DNA from: an uncultured Pelagibacteraceae bacterium | GTDB lineage: Bacteria > Pseudomonadota > Alphaproteobacteria > Pelagibacterales > Pelagibacteraceae | Assembly: GCA_902634305.1 (NCBI GenBank) | Contig: CACPJJ010000003.1 | Coordinates: 31,940-95,939 of the forward strand | DNA length: 64,000 nucleotides | Direction: 5' to 3' | Part shown: positions 39,815 through 51,002 of the stretch, in pieces | How the letters are laid out: the number at the start of each line of letters is the position of its first letter | How positions within the stretch are numbered: position 1 is the first letter of the stretch | Position numbers and translations under genes: made by a program | The notes under the pieces: generated by a model | Databases searched by the model: none | Told to the model about the DNA's origin: nothing | What the model saw: only the letters and a program-made list of their open reading frames with translations

Positions 39815-41589
39815 TAGTAAACTCTTTCTTGGGGTGGAAAATATTGTACATCATTTGTTAAAGTTGATCTATGTACATCTCTATAAGAAATTTTTGTTTC
39901 GCTACCTTTACACCAAGATAAAGTATGTTTCATAAAATTATTATCATCTCTTGTTGGATGATCTTCTCGTGCATGCGCTCCTCTGCTTTCTTTTCTTTCG
40001 TATGCAGAATCGAGTGTAACTATCGCTTGTCTTATTAAGTTATCAAATTCTAAGGTTTCAACTAAATCAGTATTAAAAATTAAAGATTTGTCTTTTACTG
40101 ATATTGAGTCCATTCCTTCAAATGGTTTTCTTATTTCCTCTACTCCTTCTTTTAAAGTTTTTTCAGTTCTGAATACTGCACATTTTGATTGCATAGTTTT
40201 TTGCATAGCCAATCTTAAATCAGCAGTTCTATTAGTTCCATTTCCATTTCTTAATTTTTCAAATCTATCTAGGCATTTATCAGTTTCTGCATCAGAGATT
40301 TCCTCATGTGGAGTTCCTGGTTTTACGAGTTCTGCAGCCCTTTTTGCAGCAGCTCTTCCAAAAACCACTAAATCAATTAATGAATTTGATCCTAGCCTGT
40401 TAGCTCCATGAACTGAAACACATGCTGCTTCACCAATTGCCATAAGTCCAGGTACAATTTTTTCTGAACCATTTACAGTTAAAACTTCAGCTTTATAATT
40501 TGTTGGAATACCACCCATGTTATAATGAACGGTGGGAACAACCGGTATTGGCTCTTTTGTAACATCAACATCAGCAAATAATCTTGACGATTCTGAAATT
40601 CCTGGAAGCCTTTTTTCAATTACTTCTGGATCTAAATGATCTAAATGAAGATGAACATGATCTTTTTCTTTTCCAACTCCTCGTCCCTCATTAATTTCAA
40701 CTGCTATTGATCTACTAACTACATCTCTAGATGCAAGATCTTTAGCTTTTGGAGCATATCTCTCCATAAATCTTTCACCTTTAGAATTCAATAAGTATCC
40801 TCCCTCGCCTCGAACTCCTTCAGATATTAAGGTTCCATGTCCATAAATTCCTGTTGGATGAAATTGTACAAATTCCATATCTTGTAAAGGTAAACCAGCT
40901 CTCAAAACCATAGCATTTCCATCACCTGTACAGGTGTGAGCTGATGTGGATGAATAATATGTTTTTCCATACCCACCTGTTGCTATTATTGTAATATGAG
41001 CTCTAAATCTATGAATAGTTCCATCATTTAAATTCCATGCTATTAAACCTTTGCACTCTCCATTTTTCATTAATAAATCTAATGCAAAGTATTCAATGAA
41101 AAATTCTGTATTATGTTTTAAAGCCTGGCCATACATTGTGTGTAATATAGCATGACCTGTTCTATCTGCTGCTGCGCAGGTTCTTTGGACAGTTTCATTG
41201 CCATAATTTTTTGTCATTCCACCAAAAGGTCTTTGATAAATTTTTCCATCTTCTGTTCTGCTAAATGGAACTCCATATCTTTCTAACTCTAAAACAGCTC
41301 TTGGAGCTTCTTTACATAAATATTCTATGCTATCTTGATCTCCTAGCCAATCGGAACCCTTAACTGTGTCATACATATGCCAACGCCAATCATCTTCTCC
41401 CATATTTCCTAGAGCAGCAGAAATACCTCCTTGAGCAGCTGAAGTATGGCTTCTTGTAGGAAAAACTTTAGATATACAAGCTGTTTTTAATCCTTCCTCG
41501 CTTAGACCAACCGCAGCTCTTAAACCTGCGCCACCAGCTCCAAGAACAACAACATCATACTCATGATCTATAATTTTATATGAACTCAT
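39814..41589 (-). CDS. sdhA: Succinate dehydrogenase flavoprotein subunit
   Basis: The 591-residue flavoprotein has the FAD fold [17 protein letters not shown], the covalently flavinylated histidine in [10 protein letters not shown] (His48), the active-site [18 protein letters not shown] and the late [18 protein letters not shown]. It oxidises succinate to fumarate. It overlaps sdhD by four bases and sdhB by one. Length and motifs are complete. Confidence 0.98.
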   Translation of the reverse strand: MSSYKIIDHEYDVVVLGAGGAGLRAAVGLSEEGLKTACISKVFPTRSHTSAAQGGISAALGNMGEDDWRWHMYDTVKGSDWLGDQDSIEYLCKEAPRAVLELERYGVPFSRTEDGKIYQRPFGGMTKNYGNETVQRTCAAADRTGHAILHTMYGQALKHNTEFFIEYFALDLLMKNGECKGLIAWNLNDGTIHRFRAHITIIATGGYGKTYYSSTSAHTCTGDGNAMVLRAGLPLQDMEFVQFHPTGIYGHGTLISEGVRGEGGYLLNSKGERFMERYAPKAKDLASRDVVSRSIAVEINEGRGVGKEKDHVHLHLDHLDPEVIEKRLPGISESSRLFADVDVTKEPIPVVPTVHYNMGGIPTNYKAEVLTVNGSEKIVPGLMAIGEAACVSVHGANRLGSNSLIDLVVFGRAAAKRAAELVKPGTPHEEISDAETDKCLDRFEKLRNGNGTNRTADLRLAMQKTMQSKCAVFRTEKTLKEGVEEIRKPFEGMDSISVKDKSLIFNTDLVETLEFDNLIRQAIVTLDSAYERKESRGAHAREDHPTRDDNNFMKHTLSWCKGSETKISYRDVHRSTLTNDVQYFPPQERVY

Positions 41590-41915
41590 AGACTTAATTT
41601 AAATAGTAAAAGTAATGTTAAAATTGGTATTATTATAGCAAATAAATAGAGCAATTTGTTTGCGACATTTTTTATTTTTTCACTCTCAATATAATCTTCA
41701 AAAACCTCACTAATACTTAATGCTGAGTAAAAATAAGCAAAAACTATGAATAATGAAAATAATAATTTTGATGGTTGACTAACAAAAAATAGCAATACTT
41801 CATCATAGTTTTTATCATAAAATGAAACTAGATTGAGTAAAAACCATATCATTAATGGAACTAATATTGCTGAGCTTATTTTTAAAAATATCCATTTCTT
41901 GGTTGCATTAATCAT
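41586..41915 (-). CDS. sdhD: Succinate dehydrogenase membrane anchor subunit
   Basis: A 109-residue hydrophobic protein with three likely membrane helices (around 10-28, 45-65 and 86-105). It lacks a clear name by motif alone, but the position between sdhC and sdhA and the four-base overlaps on each side identify it as the second anchor. The N-terminal [20 protein letters not shown] resembles SdhD. It helps bind haem b and ubiquinone. Confidence 0.88.
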   Translation of the reverse strand: MINATKKWIFLKISSAILVPLMIWFLLNLVSFYDKNYDEVLLFFVSQPSKLLFSLFIVFAYFYSALSISEVFEDYIESEKIKNVANKLLYLFAIIIPILTLLLLFKLSL

Positions 41916-42298
41916 ATAAATAAACTTCTTCCCAAAATAAAAATAAAAATTGTTAAAAATAAAGATCCAAAAATAACCAATAAACCAGTTATATTTGAAG
42001 TTTTTAATTCAAACCCAAATCCTAAATCCCAAAACATATGTCTGATCTCACTTAAAATTTGAAAAGAGAAAGACCAAACAGTACCTATGATTAAAAATTT
42101 GCCAAAATAACCTTCAAAAAATTTCTGTACCAATTCATAATTTGAATTTCCTAAAAGCAAAAATGCTACCCAAAAAAAAATAAAAGTTACAATAATTATA
42201 TTTATTATACCTGTTATTCTATGAGAAATTGAGATTAAAGATGATATATGCCAATTATAAATTTGTATATGTGGAGATATAGGGTTTTTATCTGTCAT
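41912..42298 (-). CDS. sdhC: Succinate dehydrogenase cytochrome b556 subunit
   Basis: The 128-residue SdhC has the conserved start PISPHIQIYNWHISSLISISHRITG, seen here as RPLSPH-type and S-HRITG elements, and three membrane helices. The histidine in SEIRHMFWDLGFGF is the likely haem ligand. It anchors the enzyme. Its ATG lies inside the last codons of asd (11-base overlap), so the sdh operon continues from the asd transcript. Confidence 0.93.
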   Translation of the reverse strand: MTDKNPISPHIQIYNWHISSLISISHRITGIINIIIVTFIFFWVAFLLLGNSNYELVQKFFEGYFGKFLIIGTVWSFSFQILSEIRHMFWDLGFGFELKTSNITGLLVIFGSLFLTIFIFILGRSLFI

Positions 42299-43298
42299 GT
42301 AAATTTTTTTTAATCAAACTCTCTGCAATTTCAACTGCATTTAATGCAGCACCTTTAAGTAAATTATCAGAAACTATCCATAAATTTATAGTATTAGATT
42401 GAGAATCATCTTGCCTGATTCTTGAAATAAATGTCTCATATTTATTTTGAGCTTCAACTGGAGTGATATATCCACCATCTTTTTGTTCATCTATAACCTT
42501 ACATCCTGGTGAGGTAGATAAAACGTTTCTTATTTCATCTAAATTAAATTTTTTTTCAAACTCAACATTTGCACTTATAGAATGAGATACAAGAACTGGT
42601 ATTCTTACACAAGTAGATGTAATTTTAATTTTTTTATCTAAAATTTTTTTAACTTCATCGGAAGTTTTTTGTTCTTCTTTGGTATAACCATTTTCTAAAA
42701 AACTATCGATATGTGGAATTGCATTAAAAGCTATTTGTTTTGTAAAATGTTTAGATTGCAAATTTTTATTATTAAAATAATCTTGAGTTTGAGACAAAAG
42801 TTCATCCATAGGAGCTTTTCCTGCTCCAGAAACAGATTGATAAGTTGATGCAACAATTCTCTTTACGTTGTACAAATCATGCAAAGGCTTTAAAGCAACA
42901 ACAAGAGGAATAACTGAACAATTTGCATTTGCTATTATATTTTTATTTTTGACATGAACTAATTCTTTTGAATTTACTTCAGGAACTATTAAAGGAATCT
43001 CTGAATCTTTTCTGAAATATTTTGAATTATCTATTACTATTGTTTTCTCTGCTACTTTATAAGCCCATTTTTCCGCTACAGCACTTCCGGCAGCAAAAAA
43101 AGTAATTTTTACTTTTGAAAAATCAAATTTCTCTAAATCTATAACGGTATGCTCCTTTCCCTTAAAATTGATTTTTTGCCCTGAACTTTTAGAAGAAGCG
43201 ATTAAATATAATTCGGAAATTGGAAAGTTTTTATTTTCCAAAACCTCTATAATTTTTCTTCCAACATTTCCCGTTGCACCAACAATTGCTATATTCAT
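42288..43298 (-). CDS. asd: Aspartate-semialdehyde dehydrogenase
   Basis: The 336-residue enzyme reduces aspartyl phosphate to aspartate semialdehyde with NADPH, the branch point to lysine/DAP, threonine and methionine. It has IAIVGATGNVGRKI, the catalytic cysteine Cys127 in NANCSVIP, YQSVSGAGK and the substrate-binding RIPVLVSHS. It lies between dmdA and sdhC on the same transcript. Its product feeds homoserine, the MetX substrate found elsewhere in this window. Confidence 0.96.
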   Translation of the reverse strand: MNIAIVGATGNVGRKIIEVLENKNFPISELYLIASSKSSGQKINFKGKEHTVIDLEKFDFSKVKITFFAAGSAVAEKWAYKVAEKTIVIDNSKYFRKDSEIPLIVPEVNSKELVHVKNKNIIANANCSVIPLVVALKPLHDLYNVKRIVASTYQSVSGAGKAPMDELLSQTQDYFNNKNLQSKHFTKQIAFNAIPHIDSFLENGYTKEEQKTSDEVKKILDKKIKITSTCVRIPVLVSHSISANVEFEKKFNLDEIRNVLSTSPGCKVIDEQKDGGYITPVEAQNKYETFISRIRQDDSQSNTINLWIVSDNLLKGAALNAVEIAESLIKKNLHDR

Positions 43299-43313
43299 GA
43301 TGATTTAGTTATA

Positions 43314-44423
43314 CTAAATGAAAGGTAAATCGCAAACTTTTCCCTCAAAAGTACTATCATTTATTGATATTTTAAAGGCTTGAGAAACTTCATAGTAGGG
43401 TTTGTCTAACATTGCAATTCCTATTACTTTTTTAAAATGCGGAGAGTATACACCAGACCTAAGTTCTCCTATTTTTGAACCTTTATCGTCAACAAGATCT
43501 ATAGATTTTGATACATTTATTTCTTTTGTATCAATCATTACACCCATCAGCTTTCTACTAATACCCATTTGTTTAACTTCTTTTAATTTTTCTTTTCCAA
43601 GAAAATTGACTTCGGTATCTAAATTTACATATTTATCTAATCTACACTCAAATGGGTTATCGTTATTATCCATGTCATTTCCGTAGGACAGTAAAGCACT
43701 TTCAATTCTCTCGATTAAATTTGGACACCCTGGTTTGACATTAAATTCTTTTCCAACTTCAAATAATTTATCGTATAGAGCTAAACCAGATTTTGTATTC
43801 TCAACATAAATCTCGTAACCGCCTTGTTTTGACCATCCCGATCTTGCAATCAAGTGTTTTGCTCCAGAAAATTCAAAATAATCAAAACCAAAAAATTTCA
43901 TTTCAGTAATTTTTTTTCCAAATATTTTTTCCATAAGTTTATATGATTTTGGCCCTTGTACTGCCAATATATCAACGTTTGGTTCAAATATTTTAACATC
44001 AAACTTGTTTCCAATTGCTAATCCTTTTGCAAATAAAATTACATCAGAATCTGCGATTGAAATCCACCATCTTTCTTCACCAAGTTTTAGAATTACTGGA
44101 TCATTTATCAACCCTGCTTTATCATCTATAATTGGACAATAATAACATCTTCCTATTTTGGATTTTGATAGATCTCTGCAGGTCATTAGTTGTACTAATT
44201 TTCCTGAATCTTTACCAGAAATTTCAACTTGTCTTTCTCCAGCAACATCCCAGACTTGTACGTTTTCTTTTAGATGATGGTATGAGTCTTCTAAAGATCC
44301 AAATGCAGCTGGCAAAAGCATATGATTATAAGATGTGTAAGCAGTCACACCTTGCTTTTCAATTCTTGATGTATAAGGTGTGCTTCTAAGTCTTCTCGAT
44401 CTTGCTATAGAATAATTTTTCAT
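43314..44423 (-). CDS. dmdA: Dimethylsulfoniopropionate demethylase DmdA
   Basis: The 369-residue protein has the GcvT-like aminomethyltransferase fold, but its sequence fits DmdA: an [14 protein letters not shown] start, [47 protein letters not shown] and [15 protein letters not shown]. DmdA transfers a methyl group from DMSP to tetrahydrofolate, giving methylmercaptopropionate. The 369-residue size is that of the SAR11 enzyme as I recall it. It follows dmdB and dmdC on one transcript, supporting the whole demethylation route. Other GcvT-like proteins (sarcosine or glycine-cleavage type) are less likely because of the neighbours and the NHMLLP motif. Confidence 0.93.
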   Translation of the reverse strand: MKNYSIARSRRLRSTPYTSRIEKQGVTAYTSYNHMLLPAAFGSLEDSYHHLKENVQVWDVAGERQVEISGKDSGKLVQLMTCRDLSKSKIGRCYYCPIIDDKAGLINDPVILKLGEERWWISIADSDVILFAKGLAIGNKFDVKIFEPNVDILAVQGPKSYKLMEKIFGKKITEMKFFGFDYFEFSGAKHLIARSGWSKQGGYEIYVENTKSGLALYDKLFEVGKEFNVKPGCPNLIERIESALLSYGNDMDNNDNPFECRLDKYVNLDTEVNFLGKEKLKEVKQMGISRKLMGVMIDTKEINVSKSIDLVDDKGSKIGELRSGVYSPHFKKVIGIAMLDKPYYEVSQAFKISINDSTFEGKVCDLPFI

Positions 44424-44437
44424 ATTTTTAAAATTTA

Positions 44438-46060
44438 TTATTCTTTAGCCTTTTTTCTTAGCTCAAATTTCTGAATTTTACCTGTTGAGGTTTTTGGAAG
44501 TTCACAAAACTCAATTTTTTTAGGTACTTTAAAACCTGCTAAAGTCTCCTTGCAAAAGCTTATTAATTCTTCTTCAGTAACATTTTTATCTTTGACTTTC
44601 TCAATAAATGCACAAGGAACTTCTCCCCATTTCTCATCTGGTTTTGCAACAACTGCTGCGATAGAGACACCTGGATGCTTAGCTAAAGTATTTTCAATCT
44701 CAATTGAAGAAATATTTTCACCACCAGATATTATTATATCTTTGGATCTATCTTTTATTTTTATGTACCCATCTGGATTGGTAACTGCCAAATCGCCAGA
44801 ATGAAACCATCCGTTTGACATTGCTTTTTCTGTTGCTTTTTTGTCTTTAAAATAGCCCTTCATGACAATATTACCCCTAATCATGATTTCTCCAATTGTT
44901 TTTCCATCCATTGGAACTGGTTTCATTGTTTCAGGATCCATAACCATGGTATCTTCAGTATTTGGATATCTTACTCCTTGTCTTGCTTTTATTTCATTTT
45001 TTTTATCCTCATCGTAAGAATTCCATTCATCGTTCCAAGCACATTGTAAAATATGTCCATAAGTTTCTGTAAGTCCATAAACATGCATTACTTCAAACCC
45101 TAAAGCTTCCATTTTTTTGAATATTATACTTGGAGGAGGGGCACCTGCCGTTAAAACATGAACTTTATGATTTAATTTTTTTCTATCAGACTCAGCCGCT
45201 CCTGTTATCATATTTAAAACAATTGGTGCTCCGCCAAAATGAGTAATTTTATGTTTTTCTATTAATTCGAATATTTTTTTTATATCTATGGCTCTTAAGC
45301 ATATTGTTTTTCCATTCAACATTGGAACTGTCCATGGATAACACCAGCCATTACAATGAAACATTGGTACAACTGTTAAAAAATTTAATCTATTTGGCAT
45401 GTTCCATGCAACTGCACTGCCAGTGGACATTAAGTATGAACCTCTATGATGATAAACAACCCCTTTAGGATTTCCAGTTGTTCCAGATGTATAACTTAGC
45501 GAGATTGCTTGCCATTCATCTTTTGGTCTTTTCCAAATATAGTTATCATCTCCAGAATTTAAAAAATCTTCATATTCTTTTTCTCCAATTTTTTTTAATA
45601 AAGATTGGTCTGCAAAATTATCTTGAATATCTATAATAATTGGTTTTGATTTAATTTGACTTAATGCTTTATCAATAACTGAGTGAAGTTGTCTATCTAC
45701 GATTAAAACTTTTGCTTCGCTATGTTCTAGAATATATGCAACAGTTTTTGCATCTACTCTACTGTTGATCGTATTTAAAACTGCCCCTGTCATTGGAACT
45801 GAATAATGAGCTTCAAAAATTTCAGGAGTATTAAATGCCATTACAGATACTGTATCACCTTCGCCAATACCAATTTTTTCTAATGCGCTAGCAAACTTTG
45901 TACATCTTTTATATACCTCGGTCCAAGTGTAACTTCTACTTTCATATACCAAAGCTTCATAGTTTGGATAAATATCTTTTGCTCTTTCCAAAAAACTTAA
46001 TGGTGTTAGTGGAACAAAATTTGCATCATTTTTATCAAGATTTGTTTCGTAATGATTCAT
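44438..46060 (-). CDS. dmdB: Methylmercaptopropionate-CoA ligase DmdB
   Basis: This 540-residue acyl-CoA synthetase has the AMP-binding motif [23 protein letters not shown], the GWFHSGDL hinge region and the C-terminal catalytic lysine in TSTGKIQKF. The size and the position between dmdA and an acyl-CoA dehydrogenase identify it as DmdB, which activates 3-methylmercaptopropionate with ATP and CoA. Taken alone, it would be called a medium-chain acyl-CoA synthetase, as DmdB is not separable by motif. Spacers to both neighbours are short (14 and 5 bases). Confidence 0.85.
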   Translation of the reverse strand: MNHYETNLDKNDANFVPLTPLSFLERAKDIYPNYEALVYESRSYTWTEVYKRCTKFASALEKIGIGEGDTVSVMAFNTPEIFEAHYSVPMTGAVLNTINSRVDAKTVAYILEHSEAKVLIVDRQLHSVIDKALSQIKSKPIIIDIQDNFADQSLLKKIGEKEYEDFLNSGDDNYIWKRPKDEWQAISLSYTSGTTGNPKGVVYHHRGSYLMSTGSAVAWNMPNRLNFLTVVPMFHCNGWCYPWTVPMLNGKTICLRAIDIKKIFELIEKHKITHFGGAPIVLNMITGAAESDRKKLNHKVHVLTAGAPPPSIIFKKMEALGFEVMHVYGLTETYGHILQCAWNDEWNSYDEDKKNEIKARQGVRYPNTEDTMVMDPETMKPVPMDGKTIGEIMIRGNIVMKGYFKDKKATEKAMSNGWFHSGDLAVTNPDGYIKIKDRSKDIIISGGENISSIEIENTLAKHPGVSIAAVVAKPDEKWGEVPCAFIEKVKDKNVTEEELISFCKETLAGFKVPKKIEFCELPKTSTGKIQKFELRKKAKE

Positions 46061-46065
46061 ATTAT

Positions 46066-47829
46066 TTATTTGAAGTTAAAATTCATTATGTATTCACTTC
46101 CTGTAGCGGCAGTTTTAAAATGATTTTCCATTCTTGGCAACACTCTTTTAAAATAAAATTTTGCAGTTTGAATTTTATCTTCATAAAATGCTTTATTACT
46201 ATCATAATCTTTAAAGCTAACTTCCAAAACTTTTATCCATGCATGTGCTATTGAAACAAATCCTAATGCCTTCAAATAATCATTACATGCAGCGCTCGCA
46301 TCATCTTTTGAGTTTTGCAATTTATCTTTTATCCATAGTGTAAAATTATTTAGTATTTCTATATGAACATTTAAATCTTTTACAAAAGGTTTAATTTTTT
46401 CGTCGTTAATATTACAGTCATTTTGAATCATATTTAAATATTTATCAATTATATCGCCATTTTTATTAACTAATTTTCTAAATACTAAATCAGCAGCCTG
46501 TACAGAATTTGTTCCTTCATAAATTGGGGTAATTCTATTGTCTCTATATAATTGTTCAATACCTTGATCTTTTGTATAACCATAACCCCCATAAACTTGC
46601 ATCGCATCACTTGTTATTTCCATTCCTAAATCTGTAAACATTGTTTTAACTACGGGAGTCATTAAAGAAACAAAATCTGATGCTTCTTGCTTAACTTTTT
46701 CATCATTATGATTAAGACTAACTTCTGTTTGTTGTGAAAGCCAAAAACAAAGCGCTCTTTCTCCTTCAATTATTGATTTCATATTGAGTAAAGATTTTCT
46801 AATGTCAGCATGATCAATTATATAATCGGCTCCATTGGTAGATTTACTATTATTAGTTTTTCCCTGTTTCCTTTCTTTGGCATAACTTACTGAATTTTGA
46901 TAAGCAATTTCTGAAATACCCAGGCCTTGTATTCCAACAACAATTCTTTCTAAATTCATCATTGTAAACATGGCATTAAGTCCTTTATTTTTTGGTCCAA
47001 TCATATAACCAACTGCATCGTCAAAGTTTAATACACATGTAGCAGATCCTTTGATTCCCATTTTGCTTTCTATCGACCCTGTAGAAATTCCATTTCTAGA
47101 TCCTATTGATCCATCGTCATTAACTTTAAACTTAGGAACCAAAAATAAACTTATTCCTTTTGTACCTTTTGGAGAATCGCTTGCTCTTGCTATAACTAAA
47201 TGAATAATGTTTTCTGTTAAGTCATGATCTCCTGAAGTAATAAATATTTTCTGACCATTTAATTTGAAAGTTCCATCAGGTTGTTCTTCTGCCTTTGTTT
47301 TTAATAGTCCCAAATCTGTTCCACAAACTGGCTCGGTTAAGCACATTGTTCCACTCCATTTTCCTTCAACCATTTTTGGCAAATATTTATTTTTTATTTC
47401 TTCGGTTGCATGATGATGAATACAATTATATGCACCTATACTTAATTCACTATATAATTTAAATGATAGACTTGCAGATGAAAGCATTTCATCAAAAAAA
47501 GCACTCACAGTTTTTGGCATACCTTGTCCTCCATATTTAGGATCACAAGATAGTGATGTCCATCCATCTTCTATAAATTTAGCATAAGCTTCTTTATATC
47601 CAGGAGGAGTTCTTACAACTCCATTTTCCAAAATAGTTGGATTTTCATCTCCAGATTTAGCCAAAGGTAAAATTATATTTTCGTTAATTTTGGCTGCTTC
47701 ATCAAGTATATTTTTTACTAATTCAGAATTGACTTCTTTATATTTTTCAATTTCATTATAATTTTTATTATTTCTTAACTTGTCGAAAAGAAACATCATA
47801 TCTTCAATTGGAGCATTATAAATTGGCAT
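46066..47829 (-). CDS. dmdC: Methylmercaptopropionyl-CoA dehydrogenase DmdC
   Basis: A 587-residue acyl-CoA dehydrogenase, the long type with about 190 residues more than ordinary members and a C-terminal extension. MCLTEPVCGTDLGLLKT, KIFITSGDHDL, GYGYTKDQGIEQLYRDNRI (in parts) and the catalytic glutamate in PIYEGTNSVQAADLV are visible. DmdC oxidises methylmercaptopropionyl-CoA to the enoyl-CoA; DmdD or AcuH then releases methanethiol and acetaldehyde. No DmdD/enoyl-CoA hydratase is in this window. First gene of the dmdC-dmdB-dmdA unit, 26 bases after leuB. Confidence 0.87.
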   Translation of the reverse strand: MPIYNAPIEDMMFLFDKLRNNKNYNEIEKYKEVNSELVKNILDEAAKINENIILPLAKSGDENPTILENGVVRTPPGYKEAYAKFIEDGWTSLSCDPKYGGQGMPKTVSAFFDEMLSSASLSFKLYSELSIGAYNCIHHHATEEIKNKYLPKMVEGKWSGTMCLTEPVCGTDLGLLKTKAEEQPDGTFKLNGQKIFITSGDHDLTENIIHLVIARASDSPKGTKGISLFLVPKFKVNDDGSIGSRNGISTGSIESKMGIKGSATCVLNFDDAVGYMIGPKNKGLNAMFTMMNLERIVVGIQGLGISEIAYQNSVSYAKERKQGKTNNSKSTNGADYIIDHADIRKSLLNMKSIIEGERALCFWLSQQTEVSLNHNDEKVKQEASDFVSLMTPVVKTMFTDLGMEITSDAMQVYGGYGYTKDQGIEQLYRDNRITPIYEGTNSVQAADLVFRKLVNKNGDIIDKYLNMIQNDCNINDEKIKPFVKDLNVHIEILNNFTLWIKDKLQNSKDDASAACNDYLKALGFVSIAHAWIKVLEVSFKDYDSNKAFYEDKIQTAKFYFKRVLPRMENHFKTAATGSEYIMNFNFK

Positions 47830-47855
47830 TTTATAAGTTTAGAATAATTGATTAG

Positions 47856-48962
47856 TTATTGCAATTTTGAAATTATCGCATCACCCATTTCAGAAGTTGA
47901 AACTTCCTTCATCCCAGGAGACAAAATATCTTTGGTTCTTAGTTTTTCATCTAAAACAGTTTGAACTGCTTTTTCTAATGCATCTGCCTCTTTATCTAGA
48001 TCAAGAGAATATTTTAAAGCCATCGCAAAACTTAGTATCGTGGCAATTGGATTGGCTATTCCTTTTCCAGCTATATCAGGTGCTGAACCATGTATTGGTT
48101 CATACATTGCTCTTATTTTTCCATCTTTGTTTTTTGCTCCCAAAGATGCGGATGGTAATAAACCTAGAGAACCAGTTAACATAGATGCTTGATCAGATAG
48201 CATATCTCCAAATAAATTATCAGTAACTATAACATCAAACTGCTTTGGATTTCTTAGTAGTTGCATCGCACAGTTATCTGCAAGCATATGATTTAATTGT
48301 ACATCTTTAAATTCTTTATCATGTAATTCTTGAACTTCTTCTTTCCAGAGCAAACCTGCTTCCATTACATTTGATTTTTCACATGATGTAACTTTATTTT
48401 TTCTTTTCTTAGCCAAATCAAATGCAACTCTTGCAACTCTTTGAATTTCACTTGAAGTATAAGTGTGAGTATTTATTCCTTTTCTTTCTCCATTATCAAT
48501 TGGTTTAATTCCTCTTGGCTCTCCAAAATAAATTCCACCTGTAAGTTCTCTGACAATCATAATATCTAATCCAGAAACAATTTCAGGTTTAAGAGTTGAA
48601 GCATTAACTAATTGTTTAAAACATATTGCTGGTCTTAGATTGGCAAATAACTTCAGCTCCTTTCTTAATTTTAATAAAGCTCTCTCAGGTTTTTTTGAGA
48701 AATCTACATCATCCCATTTAGGACCTCCTACCGCTCCAAGAATTATAGCTTCACACTCTAAAGCTTTATAAAAAACTTCATCTGTTATAGGAGTTCCATG
48801 CTTATCATATGAGGCTCCGCCAGCTAGATCTTCATCAATTTCAAAATCTAAAGATTTATTTTTATTAAACCATTGAATAATTTTTTTAACTTCTCCGACA
48901 ACTTCTGGGCCGATTCCATCACCGGGTAGTAATAAAAATTTTCTTTTTTTAACTTTAATCAT
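47856..48962 (-). CDS. leuB: 3-isopropylmalate dehydrogenase
   Basis: The 368-residue enzyme has [12 protein letters not shown], the substrate arginines in [32 protein letters not shown], and the NAD region [14 protein letters not shown]. It oxidises 3-isopropylmalate in leucine synthesis. The first codons overlap leuD by eight bases. It ends the leuCDB unit and precedes the dmd genes, whose transcription may depend partly on it. Confidence 0.97.
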   Translation of the reverse strand: MIKVKKRKFLLLPGDGIGPEVVGEVKKIIQWFNKNKSLDFEIDEDLAGGASYDKHGTPITDEVFYKALECEAIILGAVGGPKWDDVDFSKKPERALLKLRKELKLFANLRPAICFKQLVNASTLKPEIVSGLDIMIVRELTGGIYFGEPRGIKPIDNGERKGINTHTYTSSEIQRVARVAFDLAKKRKNKVTSCEKSNVMEAGLLWKEEVQELHDKEFKDVQLNHMLADNCAMQLLRNPKQFDVIVTDNLFGDMLSDQASMLTGSLGLLPSASLGAKNKDGKIRAMYEPIHGSAPDIAGKGIANPIATILSFAMALKYSLDLDKEADALEKAVQTVLDEKLRTKDILSPGMKEVSTSEMGDAIISKLQ

Positions 48963-49560
48963 TAAAAATCCATGGCTTAGATGTTTTTAATTTTTTTTCA
49001 TATGATTCAATTTTTTCAGATTTTTCTAATGATAACGCAATATCATCTAATCCTTCAATTAAACATTTTTTTTTAAATTGATCTAAATCAAACTTAATTT
49101 CATTATTTCCAAAAACTATTTTTTGCTCATTTAAATCTATTTTAATTTCTTCTTTTCTTGATGAATACTCTGAAATTTGTTTTATTTTTTCTTCATCAAT
49201 TTTAATTGGAAGTATTCCATTTTTGAAACAATTATTATAAAAAATGTCTGCATAACTTGAACTAATTACACATGTAATACCAAAATCAAGCAGTGCCCAA
49301 GGAGCATGCTCTCTCGAAGAGCCACATCCAAAGTTTTTTCCTGCAATTAAAATTTTAGACTGATTAAATGGTTTTTTGTTTAAAATAAAATCTTTTATCT
49401 CATTTCCTTTATCATCATACCTCATTTCAAAGAACAGGTTTTTTCCAAGACCAGTCCTTTTTATTGTTTTTAAAAATTGTTTAGGAATTATCATATCTGT
49501 ATCAATGTTAACCATTGGAAGATATGCGGGAATACTTGTAAGTTTATTAAATTTTTGCAT
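48955..49560 (-). CDS. leuD: 3-isopropylmalate dehydratase small subunit
   Basis: The 201-residue swivel domain has [14 protein letters not shown] and the conserved [17 protein letters not shown] motif that closes the active site with LeuC. It isomerises 2- to 3-isopropylmalate in the LeuCD complex. The start overlaps the last base of leuC. Length is typical for bacterial LeuD. Confidence 0.97.
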   Translation of the reverse strand: MQKFNKLTSIPAYLPMVNIDTDMIIPKQFLKTIKRTGLGKNLFFEMRYDDKGNEIKDFILNKKPFNQSKILIAGKNFGCGSSREHAPWALLDFGITCVISSSYADIFYNNCFKNGILPIKIDEEKIKQISEYSSRKEEIKIDLNEQKIVFGNNEIKFDLDQFKKKCLIEGLDDIALSLEKSEKIESYEKKLKTSKPWIFND

Positions 49561-50963
49561 TAATTTTGATACTTTCTTACATCATCTAAATTTCCAGAAA
49601 TTGCAGCTGCTGCTGCCATACCTGGACTAACCAAATGAGTTCTTCCACCTCTTCCCTGTCTACCTTCAAAGTTTCTGTTTGAAGTAGAGGCACACCTCTC
49701 ACCTGGTTTTAATTTATCAGCATTCATTGCTAAACACATTGAACACCCGGGTTCTCTCCACTCAAAACCTGATTTTATAAAAATTTTATCTAAGCCTTCT
49801 TGTTCAGCTTTTTCCTTAACTAATCCAGAACCTGGAACAACCATTGCATTAACATGATTTGCAATTTTTTTATCTTTCAATATTTTTGCTGCTTCTCTCA
49901 AATCTTCGATTCTACCATTTGTGCAACTACCAATAAAAACCTTATCAATTTTAATATCTTGAACAGAAACATCAGAATTTAGACCCATATATTTTAATGA
50001 TCTTTCTATTGAGTTTTTTTTATCTGGATCAGTTTCATTTTCTGGGTTTGGAACTTTTCCATCAATTGTAACTACATCTTGAGGTGAAGTTCCCCAAGTC
50101 ACCATCGGTTTAATATCATTTCCGCTCAAATTTATTTCTTTATCGAAATTAGCCCCTTCATCAGATTTAAGATTATTCCAATATTCCAGCGCTTTTTCCC
50201 AGTTTTCTTTTTTAGGTGACATTGGTTTATCTTTTAAATAATCAAAAACTTTTTGATCAGGTTGAATTAAGCCTGCTCTTGCTCCACCTTCAATGGTCAT
50301 ATTACAAATTGTCATTCTATTTTCTACGCTAAGATTAGAAATTAAGTCACCCGCATATTCAATTACATAACCTGTTCCTCCAGCTGTTCCTATTTTTCCT
50401 ATAATCTGTAAAATCACATCTTTTGAAGTTACTCCAATTGGTAAATTTCCATTTACATTAATTCTAAAGTTCTTTGATTTTTTTTGGACCAAAGTTTGTG
50501 TGGCTAATACATGTTCTACTTCTGAAGTTCCAATACCAAATGCTAAAGCTCCGAATGCTCCATGAGTTGCTGTATGACTATCTCCACAAACAATAATTGT
50601 TCCAGGCTGGGTAAAACCTTGTTCTGGTCCAATGATATGAACTATTCCTTGTCTTTTGTCATTCATTCCAAAAATTTGAATTCCGAATTCTTTACAATTT
50701 GAATCTAGTGTTTCTACTTGTATTTTTGACTCTTTATCTGAAATTCCTTTTGTTCTATCAGTTGTTGGAACATTGTGATCTGCTACAGCTAAAGTAAGCT
50801 TGGGTTGTCTGACCTTTCTTTTTGAATTTCTTAAACCTTCAAATGCTTGTGGGCTAGTTACTTCATGAATTAAATGTCTATCAACAAAAAGTAATGATGT
50901 TCCATCTTCTTGTTCGTGTACAAGATGTTCATTCCAAATTTTATCGTAAATTGTATATGGCAT
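49560..50963 (-). CDS. leuC: 3-isopropylmalate dehydratase large subunit
   Basis: The 467-residue aconitase-family subunit holds a 4Fe-4S cluster with cysteines in [12 protein letters not shown] and [29 protein letters not shown] and [29 protein letters not shown] blocks are also present. It starts 40 bases after the annotated rplS stop and would be only 11 bases from the alternative rplS stop at 50975. It is transcribed from the ffh-rpsP-trmD-rplS direction. Confidence 0.97.
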   Translation of the reverse strand: MPYTIYDKIWNEHLVHEQEDGTSLLFVDRHLIHEVTSPQAFEGLRNSKRKVRQPKLTLAVADHNVPTTDRTKGISDKESKIQVETLDSNCKEFGIQIFGMNDKRQGIVHIIGPEQGFTQPGTIIVCGDSHTATHGAFGALAFGIGTSEVEHVLATQTLVQKKSKNFRINVNGNLPIGVTSKDVILQIIGKIGTAGGTGYVIEYAGDLISNLSVENRMTICNMTIEGGARAGLIQPDQKVFDYLKDKPMSPKKENWEKALEYWNNLKSDEGANFDKEINLSGNDIKPMVTWGTSPQDVVTIDGKVPNPENETDPDKKNSIERSLKYMGLNSDVSVQDIKIDKVFIGSCTNGRIEDLREAAKILKDKKIANHVNAMVVPGSGLVKEKAEQEGLDKIFIKSGFEWREPGCSMCLAMNADKLKPGERCASTSNRNFEGRQGRGGRTHLVSPGMAAAAAISGNLDDVRKYQN

Positions 50964-51002
50964 TTAGAAAAAAATTATTTTTTTTCTTCAGGAGTATCTT
51001 TT

